Source: CAG-303 sp034172985
GTDB taxonomy: Bacteria > Bacillota > Clostridia > Lachnospirales > Lachnospiraceae
Assembly (NCBI GenBank): GCA_034172985.1
Contig: JAXFDY010000125.1
Coordinates: 1-5,129, forward strand
DNA length: 5,129 nt
Reading direction: 5' to 3'
Shown here: positions 1 through 5,129 of the stretch, piece by piece
Layout: every line of letters starts with the position of its first letter
Numbering within the stretch: position 1 is the stretch's first letter
Notes under the pieces: model-generated
The model's input: only the letters and a program-made list of their open reading frames with translations
Told to the model about the DNA's origin: nothing
The model's database searches: none
Translations under genes and position numbers: made by a program

Positions 1-642
1 ATATATGCACATAAGCCCGAGTGGTATTTTAAGGTTAAAGAGCAACGCGATGTCATAGAATATATGTACAATGATGATGTCGATCTGTCGGGTTGGGAGT
101 TGCGCAAAGCTTTGGAATTATTAAGTAAGGGAAACACTACGGTTTTCGAGTGGTTGCATTCTCCAAAAATCTACTATATGGACAAAGAGTTTGCCAGACG
201 GATTTCAGAGATAGAGGCTGATTATTTTCATCCTGTCAAGTCGATGTATCACTATAATAGAATTTATAACAAACACAATGAACGCTATTTGCAACGTGAT
301 GTCTTTAACGTCAAAAGATTCCTATACTATCTACGCGGTGTATTGGCGTGTAGATGGATTGAACAAAAAGGCACTCTTCCTCCAGTATGTTTTGAGGATT
401 TGGTAGATGCAATGGTATCGGAAAAGACAATCAAGACCAAGATAGAGGAAATCATCGAAATGAAGAAAGAGGGACTTGAAGTAAATATGATTTCAATTGA
501 CAATCAACTTGTTGATTATGCCCAAAAGTTAGCTGACTATTATAACAAAACAATTGGTCATTTCCGACCTGAGCAGACTGTGGCCTCTACAGACGCGCTT
601 GACTCTATTTTATATGACATGGTTATGAACAATTCAAAATAA
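1..642 (+). CDS. YcgL/RlaP-type predicted nucleotidyltransferase, 5'-truncated by window edge
   Basis: The reading frame is open from base 1 and gives 213 residues ending at TAA 640-642. An ATG at position 64 exists, but the 21 codons before it are in frame and carry conserved family sequence (HKPEWYF, then a K-x-Q-R-D-V-I-E segment), so the true start lies left of the window. The next conserved block, DLSGWELRKAL at about residues 28-38, followed by KGN and EWLHSP, is the hallmark I recognise from the COG3541/YcgL family (RlaP, a DNA polymerase beta-fold family sometimes linked to RNA repair). The GS-type nucleotide-binding motif and the metal-binding acidic pair should lie in the missing N-terminus and cannot be checked. 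The C-terminal half is helical and charged. The substrate is unknown. It runs opposite to the Zorya operon and is probably a flanking gene, not part of that system. Confidence 0.8.
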   Translation: MYAHKPEWYFKVKEQRDVIEYMYNDDVDLSGWELRKALELLSKGNTTVFEWLHSPKIYYMDKEFARRISEIEADYFHPVKSMYHYNRIYNKHNERYLQRDVFNVKRFLYYLRGVLACRWIEQKGTLPPVCFEDLVDAMVSEKTIKTKIEEIIEMKKEGLEVNMISIDNQLVDYAQKLADYYNKTIGHFRPEQTVASTDALDSILYDMVMNNSK

Positions 643-647
643 AATTT

Positions 648-1026
648 ATGGCGGCATTAGCTCAAGTTGCATATCCTAAATATGTGGTATTTATGGCAGA
701 AGACGCATACTCTTCATTGATTTGGGACGATAAGGAAATCATACTTCCAATGTTTTTTGTCAACAGGGACAAAAACGTACCGACAGTTACCGTGGGCAAA
801 GATACAAAACTTATTTCAATTATACCATAGTTATTTGACAAATCGTACAATTCCACAAACAGATTATCTGAAATCCATAATGATGTCATACATGTTTCAG
901 ATGAAATAACTCCCGAATAACAGCCACTTCTCAATGGAAATAATCCCCATCAATATCCTCATGAACTGGAGTTTTATGAGGGCAAGGGTACGACAGTATC
1001 TCGATTATATTCCTTCAAATTTTCTA
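648..1026 (+). pseudogene. Possible decayed gene: one frame with two in-frame stops
   Basis: This fills the 384-base stretch between the nucleotidyltransferase and the HNH gene. From ATG 648, five bases after the upstream stop, a frame reads 60 residues with protein-like composition (YPKYVVFMAEDAYSSLIWDD near its start) to TAG 828-830. The same frame continues 29 codons to TAA 918-920, then runs open past 1026 with further protein-like sequence (for example PHELEFYEGKGTTVSRLYSF). Continuity across two stops suggests one gene inactivated by nonsense mutations. Alternatively, the first 60 codons could be a small intact gene. A minus-strand frame (662-934, TTG start) overlaps it and cannot be excluded. 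I do not recognise the product. No terminator for either flanking gene is visible here. Confidence 0.33.
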
Positions 1027-1851
1027 TTAATCAAAGAAACCGTCAAATAGATTGGGCTCTTTGTGTATATTGGATTTACGTTTGTCATATTCGCTCCCAA
1101 TTTCTAGTCCATAAATCTTTCTATTATAACTATTTAATATCTGACTTTCTGTTTTATTTAAGATATTATTCTTACTATAACATTTAATACACATACAGAT
1201 AAGATTATCTTCATTATTGTTTGACTTATCACCGTTTTTGTGATAAACATTAAGATATTGCATATCTAATGGTGAGTCAAAAATAATTCCACATTTATCA
1301 CATTTGTAATTATGTTTACGCACAAAATCGTATCGAATATGATGCCAGTCTTTTGTATATCCCCATTTGTTAATAAGGTATTCTTCTGTAAGTTTTTTGT
1401 CTTTATATACCTTCTTGATGAAATCTTTTGCATCCTTATATGTTTCCCATCCAATACTTTCTCTAACTCGAATACAATGACGGCACATTTTAGGATTATG
1501 AACTTGGCATTCTTTGTTGTTATTGGAAGTGTCATAACAAATAATAGTATCTGAGTTTGTGAAGACGTATTCGCCTCTACCATAATTAATAAGCGTAGAG
1601 CAATCATATAAGTGCATTCTTGGTTTATCTTTTCCAAAAGAGAAATATTTTTTATATACATATCCTTTCCAAGTATGGTTGTTCTTATCCGTATATATAG
1701 CAGCTTCCTCGGTAAACTCAACACATCTGGATAATTCTTCTCTAGTTAAATCTTTGCGAATAACTTGCCATTCAGGTGTTTTATCAACTGAATACCCTTT
1801 TCTTTTAAGCCAACTTATTAGTCCTCTAAAAATATATAGATTATTTTCCAT
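1027..1851 (-). CDS. HNH-family protein, putative Zorya effector (ZorE-like)
   Basis: Third gene of the operon. I chose ATG 1851-1849 (274 residues). A TTG at 1863 would add four residues but is a less likely start. The ATG overlaps the zorB stop by 11 nt, implying translational coupling. The C-terminal part (about residues 165-235) carries a Cys4 HNH domain: Cys184-x2-Cys187, then N-V-Y-H-K-N-G-D-K with His204, an N-N-N-E-D-N-L stretch (Asn211-216), then Cys221-x2-Cys224-Tyr. In known HNH nucleases the residue before the general-base His is usually Asp or His, and the residue after the last Cys is usually His or Asn. Both are Tyr here (Tyr203, Tyr225), so activity is uncertain. The N-terminal ~160 residues contain a second Cys/His cluster (Cys115, His118, Cys123, Cys126), possibly zinc-binding, and no domain I can name. 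By position it corresponds to ZorE, the HNH effector thought to cut or nick phage DNA in type II Zorya. That equivalence is inferred from gene order, not from a sequence match. Confidence 0.78.
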   Translation of the reverse strand: MENNLYIFRGLISWLKRKGYSVDKTPEWQVIRKDLTREELSRCVEFTEEAAIYTDKNNHTWKGYVYKKYFSFGKDKPRMHLYDCSTLINYGRGEYVFTNSDTIICYDTSNNNKECQVHNPKMCRHCIRVRESIGWETYKDAKDFIKKVYKDKKLTEEYLINKWGYTKDWHHIRYDFVRKHNYKCDKCGIIFDSPLDMQYLNVYHKNGDKSNNNEDNLICMCIKCYSKNNILNKTESQILNSYNRKIYGLEIGSEYDKRKSNIHKEPNLFDGFFD

Positions 1852-2542
1852 TTTTCTTAACAAAGTTTTCTAACATTTCTTCTCCCTTAGTAACGATACG
1901 AAATTCTACACGACGTGATTTTGCCTTGTCTATACTCTCGTTTGTTATATATGCGTATTGACCTTGATTATCAAGAGATTTTCCATAAGACAACCCATTA
2001 GCAGTGATCCAATATTCAAGAGTTTCTTTCTCTTCTTGAGAATATTCACTAAAAGATGTAAGATTCCTTATATACACCAATACACTTAACGCCCTCTTCT
2101 GCGACAAAATCACATTAGCAATATACGGGTCTTTATCTAACTGAGGATAAGGAACATCATCAGTATGCCCTTCTATTCTGATTTCCATAATATCATCTTT
2201 CAACTCGTCATTTATAAGTATATTGAAATATCTCGGTATAAACTCATTGAGTATTTCCTTAAATGTTGGAGTTAATTCAGCAGAGCCTGACTCGAACAAA
2301 GTGCTTGGATTTTTAAACTTCATTGATAAGTCTTTACCTATACTCATGTCCCATCGTACTGTATCTCCCTCGAACTCCTTAACCAACTTCTCATGCAATC
2401 TATCTTTTGTTTCCACATAATCACTAAGTACAGATGTGCTTTTCTGTACTTTCCTAATATATGCAATAGCAATAAACATGAAAAGTATCATCAGACCAGT
2501 CATAAGGTCAGATACGGAAATCCATATATTATGTTTTGCCAT
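1841..2542 (-). CDS. zorB: ZorB-like motor subunit (MotB/OmpA-like peptidoglycan-binding protein)
   Basis: 233 residues. ZorB dimers sit inside a ZorA pentamer in the inner membrane and anchor the motor to the cell wall, and proton flow past the buried Asp is thought to drive rotation. The sequence shows a short N-terminus (W-I-S-V-S-D), Asp12 at the start of a single membrane helix (about residues 10-29), a linker of about 50 residues, then an OmpA-like domain. That domain has LFESGSAELTP at 82-92, GHTDD at 125-129, Asn143, L-S-x2-R-A at 146-151, and S-R-R-V-E-F at 209-214, the core peptidoglycan-binding signature. The S-D-L-M-x-G-L-M start is characteristic of ZorB and distinguishes it from flagellar MotB. 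ATG 2542 lies one base after the zorA stop, with an AGAAG five bases upstream (2552-2548) as a possible ribosome-binding site. The 3' end overlaps the HNH gene. Confidence 0.9.
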   Translation of the reverse strand: MAKHNIWISVSDLMTGLMILFMFIAIAYIRKVQKSTSVLSDYVETKDRLHEKLVKEFEGDTVRWDMSIGKDLSMKFKNPSTLFESGSAELTPTFKEILNEFIPRYFNILINDELKDDIMEIRIEGHTDDVPYPQLDKDPYIANVILSQKRALSVLVYIRNLTSFSEYSQEEKETLEYWITANGLSYGKSLDNQGQYAYITNESIDKAKSRRVEFRIVTKGEEMLENFVKKNGK

Positions 2543-2543
2543 A

Positions 2544-3662
2544 CTATCTTCTGTTAATTATGGTTCTTATACAATTATCTAATTCGCTTAGAGTTTGATT
2601 CAATCTATCATAGAACGCACGATCTATTTCTTCAAGATCTTTCTTTAATTTTGTTGAAGCATTAGAAATAATGTTTACCCCTGCATTCATCCCTGCTCTT
2701 GTCTGTTGCCAGAATTGTTCGTTAAAATCTCGTTGTTTATTTATCTCATCGAGTTTAACGATAAGTGCATTTACACATTCGTAGAATCCTTTTTGCTTTT
2801 GAAGCCAATCATTTAGTCGAAGTATGGTGTCTCTCCATTCATCTTGATTTTTCTTTGCGTAGTGTGCTGCAGTAGCAAGATTACTAACTATTTCCTTAAA
2901 TCTTTCATCATCAATCATTACTTCTTTCAATGCAAATACAATATTAGCTAAATCTCCATCTTCTTTTACAAGTTCTTTTGTCGATTCGGTCATATCTTTT
3001 AAAGCAGCAGAAGAATCTTCAAAGTTTTTGACCGCTATCTTATAATTGTCGGTCAATTCTGAAATCATTTCCTTGTTATCTTTCTGCCAAGAAATCATAT
3101 TTCCAACACTTGTATTAAGTTCTTCAAAATTTTCCTGAACAAGTTTATTTACCACATTCTGCATTTCTTTTGATACCAAAGACATTTCATTCCTGAAAGC
3201 CTCTGTTATTTGAGTCATTGCTTCGGTGATAATCTTAGTACTATTGCTTTCAAGTGCGTCTTTAAGTCCGTCTGTATTGCTTACCATCTTATTAACAGCT
3301 GCCAACATCTCTCTATCCAAACTTTTCTTATCTGCACTCTTTATTTTATCGTATCTATAGTTAATTTGCAATTTCAGAATAACAGAAAAAAACATTCCGA
3401 CAACAGACGTAAAAAATGCAGTCTGCATACCATCTAATAAGTCAGGAACACTAATATCAAGATTTGACTCATCAAACTTATACAATCCGTATGCAATGCC
3501 ACAAAAAGTAAAAAACACACCTAAAGAAGAAATAACCGTAGGAAATTCCTCAATTACTCTTCTTTGGTCCAACAATTCATTTTCATCCTTCTTGTTTACA
3601 TACAAAAAGAGATAAAATGCTAACATTACAATAACTCCACTTAAGGATAATGCTATTCCCAT
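2544..3662 (-). CDS. zorA: ZorA-like motor subunit (MotA/ExbB-like) with helical cytoplasmic tail
   Basis: 372 residues, first gene of the Zorya operon. ZorA pentamers form the stator-like channel around ZorB, and a long intracellular tail passes the signal to the effector. Three membrane helices are visible at about residues 3-22, 43-61 and 80-98. Helices 2 and 3 have the MotA/ExbB/TolQ look: a short Pro-led lead-in (P41), G-V-F-F-T-F-C-G-I with Thr52, and A-F-F-T-S-V-V-G with Thr85/Ser86 in the predicted pore lining. After residue 100 there are about 270 charged, heptad-rich residues with few prolines or glycines, expected to form a cytoplasmic coiled coil. E. coli type I ZorA is around 700 residues, so this tail is much shorter, consistent with a type II-like system. 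ATG 3662 follows an A/T-rich leader of about 30 nt after a clear Bacteroidota promoter. The stop TAG (2546-2544) is one base before zorB. Confidence 0.88.
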   Translation of the reverse strand: MGIALSLSGVIVMLAFYLFLYVNKKDENELLDQRRVIEEFPTVISSLGVFFTFCGIAYGLYKFDESNLDISVPDLLDGMQTAFFTSVVGMFFSVILKLQINYRYDKIKSADKKSLDREMLAAVNKMVSNTDGLKDALESNSTKIITEAMTQITEAFRNEMSLVSKEMQNVVNKLVQENFEELNTSVGNMISWQKDNKEMISELTDNYKIAVKNFEDSSAALKDMTESTKELVKEDGDLANIVFALKEVMIDDERFKEIVSNLATAAHYAKKNQDEWRDTILRLNDWLQKQKGFYECVNALIVKLDEINKQRDFNEQFWQQTRAGMNAGVNIISNASTKLKKDLEEIDRAFYDRLNQTLSELDNCIRTIINRR

Positions 3663-3695
3663 ATATTTATATTTTAGATTATTGTTTTATTTATG

Positions 3696-3727
3696 CAAAA
3701 GTACTAATTTTTAATTTTACTGCCAAA
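3696..3727 (-). promoter_or_regulatory. Bacteroidota-type promoter of the zorA-zorB-HNH operon
   Basis: On the minus strand TTTG (3727-3724) is followed after exactly 20 nt by TACTTTTG (3703-3696). This matches the Bacteroidota primary sigma factor consensus of TTTG near -33 and TAnnTTTG near -7. Transcription would begin around 3690, leaving a leader of roughly 28 nt before the zorA ATG at 3662. The leader is A/T-only apart from two C residues and has no strong Shine-Dalgarno site, which is usual in this phylum. No operator palindrome is evident next to it. Confidence 0.75.
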
Positions 3728-3957
3728 GAATTTCATTATTATTTTCTTAAAAAATCATGTTTACGATAACAAAACAGAGGAATTAGCAAGACTTCGATAC
3801 ACTTTACCTATAAATTGCGCATTAATCCAACCGCCATACACTGCTTATTATCCTATGGAAATGAAAAGATAAAAAGTATTTTGTATGAATGCTTAAATTG
3901 GTATGGAATGGAACATATGAATTCATTCGTTTCTAATGTAAAACTTCTAAAACAGGA

Positions 3958-3989
3958 CATTAGTGTCCCGAAGTTAACGGGCGCTAATG
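3958..3989 (-). terminator. Strong imperfect hairpin 12 nt past the membrane-protein gene; probable terminator
   Basis: The arms are 3958-3970 (CATTAGTGTCCCG) and 3978-3989 (CGGGCGCTAATG). They pair over 12 base pairs with one bulged T and one G-T wobble, around a 7-nt loop (AAGTTAA). The hairpin starts 12 nt after the TAG of the minus-strand membrane-protein gene and is followed on that strand by TCCTGTTTTAG, a weak U tract, so a terminator isolating zorA from upstream transcription is the simplest reading. On the plus strand a run of eight T's lies about 16 nt beyond, so it could work in that direction too. A leftover mobile-element end is the alternative. Confidence 0.5.
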
Positions 3990-4001
3990 ATAAAAATTAT
4001 T

Positions 4002-4832
4002 CTAATTTTTTTTACTGTATAAAGACGTGACATTTGTCTTTGTATCTTGATTATTTCTCCTTTCAATAACATCTAATCTACATTGAAGAAGATTTCTTTC
4101 TCGTAATAGATTTGAATTCTTATCTTTTAACTTTGTTAGGAGCAACATAAAAATTATTATCATTAATGATATGAGAATTACAAAATAAAATACAACCTGC
4201 CAAACTCTGTTTTCATACAAAACAATAATTCCACTATTGTTCAGCCCTAAAGCATTAGAAAACTTTTTATATCCGTCTTCTGTTGAATTCCTATCTATTA
4301 AAAACATACATCTATAATATGCCTTCAATCTATAATCTTCATTTCGCAGCTTTTTCGCAAACTCAACTATCTCTGAAATTCTATTAGCTGGCTTTTCATA
4401 ACATAAATGATAAACAACACAATACCTTTCCTCATATGTCTCATAATCATATAAATTTCTCTTATAACCTCCGTTTTCATTATCCAAACCGCCAAACAAT
4501 GTTCCTATAAGAAATGGTAGCACAAAAACTATACAACCTCTTTCTAAACAAGAATCTTCTATATGGAAACTTGAAAATTGAACTATAGAACTGTATAGAG
4601 CATAACATAAAACAGAAAGGAATACTATTATGCTTAAAGCATAAACATCATATTTAGCAATTATACCAAAAGTGCCACCATCTCCGATAACCCACAGCAA
4701 TGAAATTACCACTGCCACTGTCCAAGAAAAAACAAATAAAAAATCTATCCTTTCTGTAAATAACCTTGCAATTAGTATTACCACGCAAGATATTATTAGA
4801 GATAATGTTATTATAGCAGAAAAAACTTCCAT
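4002..4832 (-). CDS. Unrecognised multi-pass membrane protein with C-terminal coiled coil
   Basis: 276 residues, ATG 4832 to TAG 4004-4002. I do not recognise a family. Four hydrophobic segments near residues 3-24, 30-50, 63-85 and 99-116 form an N-terminal membrane block. A polar domain follows (about 117-208), rich in Tyr, Asp and Glu and containing several Cys (138, 144, 175). A fifth membrane helix spans about 210-233, then a basic/acidic helix (about 235-259, L-R-E-R-N-L-L-Q-C-R-L) likely to be a short coiled coil, and a Lys/Asn-rich tail. With five helices, the polar domain and the coiled-coil tail would lie on opposite sides of the membrane. It is on the same strand as and upstream of zorA but separated by 339 nt, a hairpin and an independent promoter, so it need not be co-transcribed. 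It could be a separate defence or stress gene, or an accessory membrane partner. I saw no clear promoter of its own. Confidence 0.72.
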   Translation of the reverse strand: MEVFSAIITLSLIISCVVILIARLFTERIDFLFVFSWTVAVVISLLWVIGDGGTFGIIAKYDVYALSIIVFLSVLCYALYSSIVQFSSFHIEDSCLERGCIVFVLPFLIGTLFGGLDNENGGYKRNLYDYETYEERYCVVYHLCYEKPANRISEIVEFAKKLRNEDYRLKAYYRCMFLIDRNSTEDGYKKFSNALGLNNSGIIVLYENRVWQVVFYFVILISLMIIIFMLLLTKLKDKNSNLLRERNLLQCRLDVIERRNNQDTKTNVTSLYSKKN

Positions 4833-4880
4833 AAGACTCTATTTTGAATGAATTAGACCTACTTTTTCAATCTATATATA

Positions 4881-5024
4881 CTATCGTTTCAAAACACCAA
4901 CTATTGGTTGGTAACCACAATCATAATCTAAAACTTCTTTATTAAACCAATAAAATTCACTCGCACATCGAATTAGCAATGAAGGAAGACTCCTTCTGTT
5001 TTCATCATTTAATCCCTTGATCAT
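4881..5024 (-). pseudogene. Probable truncated HEPN-domain gene (MNT partner)
   Basis: This 47-codon frame starts at ATG 5024-5022, overlapping the stop of the upstream nucleotidyltransferase by ATGA, and stops at TAG 4883-4881. The product begins M-I-K-G-L-N-D-E-N-R-R-S-L-P, then L-I-R-C-A-S-E-F, and ends G-Y-Q-P-I-V-G-V-L-K-R. The charged start, the following amphipathic helix and the G-Y-x-x-x-V segment resemble the N-terminal ~45 residues of HEPN proteins, which normally continue at that point with a Tyr-Tyr-rich helix, reach roughly 100-140 residues and carry an R-x4-6-H ribonuclease motif. All of that is missing, and no other frame restores it before the next gene at 4832. The MNT neighbour and coupled start support the assignment. 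It could instead be an unrelated short intact gene. Confidence 0.5.
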
Positions 5025-5129
5025 ATCGCAATTCCCTCATTCATGACATTATGATTAAACATGGTAAAATGATTCTCATTCCATTCTTTAGTGGAAAACA
5101 ACACTGGATTGATTATCTCGTTCAAATCC
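5021..5129 (-). CDS. MNT-type nucleotidyltransferase, C-terminal fragment cut by window edge
   Basis: A minus-strand frame enters from the right edge and ends at TGA 5023-5021. The 35 visible residues read D-L-N-E-I-I-N-P-V-L-F-S-T-K-E-W-N and end N-V-M-N-E-G-I-A-I. This pattern (an I-N-P strand, S-x-K/E-E-W, then a terminal x-x-E-G-I-x-I) is typical of the C-terminus of small MNT nucleotidyltransferases paired with HEPN toxins. In characterised pairs the MNT protein adenylylates and silences the HEPN ribonuclease. The GS and D-x-D catalytic motifs lie outside the window. The ATGA overlap with the next ORF supports a two-gene module. The assignment rests on a short segment. Confidence 0.62.
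   Translation of the reverse strand, partial: DLNEIINPVLFSTKEWNENHFTMFNHNVMNEGIAI

Larger units (their letters stand above)
3663..4001. other. Intergenic stretch upstream of zorA
   Basis: This 339-base gap between the membrane-protein gene and zorA holds the promoter (3696-3727) and a hairpin (3958-3989), both listed separately. The part between them (about 3730-3955) has no gene I can support. A plus-strand frame with a TTG start (3815-4030, 71 codons) runs through the hairpin into the 3' end of the membrane-protein gene. Its product resembles nothing I know. It could be a small relic, but chance is a sufficient explanation in DNA this AT-rich. Confidence 0.5.

Noticed and set aside
662..934. 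Minus-strand 90-codon frame with TTG start
   Set aside because: It needs a TTG start, has no recognisable features, and overlaps a plus-strand frame of similar quality. Kept only as an alternative in the decayed-gene entry.
1266..1724. 152-codon minus-strand frame inside the HNH gene
   Set aside because: It lies wholly within the HNH coding sequence in another frame, and the HNH frame has clear zinc and HNH motifs.
1312..1873. Two plus-strand frames antisense to the HNH gene
   Set aside because: Hydrophobic-looking shadows of a Lys/Asn-rich gene on the other strand, with no motifs.
2223..3437. Plus-strand frames antisense to zorA and zorB
   Set aside because: Shadows of well-supported genes, without recognisable domains.
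1841..3662. Flagellar MotAB or ExbBD/TolQR-type transport motor
   Set aside because: The OmpA-like domain excludes ExbD/TolR, the long helical tail and HNH neighbour do not fit MotAB, and no flagellar, TonB or Tol genes are present.
3815..4030. 71-codon plus-strand frame as a real small gene
   Set aside because: TTG start, no known similarity, and it runs through the hairpin into the 3' end of the membrane-protein gene. Chance is likely.
4896..4917. Short palindromes (ACCAA-CTA-TTGGT, TGGTT-GGT-AACCA)
   Set aside because: Five-base stems inside the HEPN-like frame, too short to separate from chance, and followed by no T run.
1..5129. tRNA, rRNA, CRISPR array, intact transposase or integrase
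   Set aside because: Read for on both strands. No spaced direct repeats, tRNA-like cloverleaf or recombinase motifs were seen.

Overview
The window most likely comes from a Gram-negative member of the Bacteroidota. The best evidence is a promoter upstream of the zorA-like gene that fits the Bacteroidota consensus (TTTG, 20-nt spacer, TAnnTTTG). AT-rich DNA, A-rich leaders without strong Shine-Dalgarno sites, and an OmpA-type peptidoglycan-binding protein agree with this. I cannot name a genus from the sequence alone.

Layout. (1) Positions 1-642, plus strand: the 3' part of a YcgL/RlaP-type predicted nucleotidyltransferase gene, open at the left edge. (2) 643-1026: no convincing intact gene, but a plus-strand frame interrupted by two stops that reads like a decayed gene. 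(3) 1027-3662, minus strand: a tight three-gene operon, transcribed zorA-like, zorB-like, HNH gene, with a 1-nt gap and an 11-nt overlap. (4) 3663-4001: a regulatory gap holding the zorA promoter and a strong imperfect hairpin just past the end of the next gene. (5) 4002-4832, minus strand: an unrecognised multi-pass membrane protein with a C-terminal coiled coil. (6) 4881-5129, minus strand: the tail of an MNT-type nucleotidyltransferase overlapping (ATGA) a 47-codon ORF that looks like a HEPN gene cut off before its active-site region.

The core is a Zorya anti-phage defence locus. ZorA (MotA/ExbB-like, three membrane helices, long helical cytoplasmic tail) and ZorB (one membrane helix with a buried Asp, plus an OmpA-like peptidoglycan-binding domain) form a proton-driven motor complex in the inner membrane. 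This complex is thought to sense phage-induced envelope disturbance and signal through the ZorA tail to a cytoplasmic effector. The only effector in this operon is an HNH protein, as in type II Zorya (ZorA-ZorB-ZorE). There is no sign of ZorC/ZorD (type I) or ZorF/ZorG (type III).

The unusual points are these. Two positions of the HNH motif that normally carry metal-binding residues are tyrosine. The ZorA tail is short. An uncharacterised membrane gene precedes the operon on the same strand. The cluster abuts a truncated MNT-HEPN pair on one side and a decayed frame on the other, as expected for a defence island built by repeated insertion and loss.
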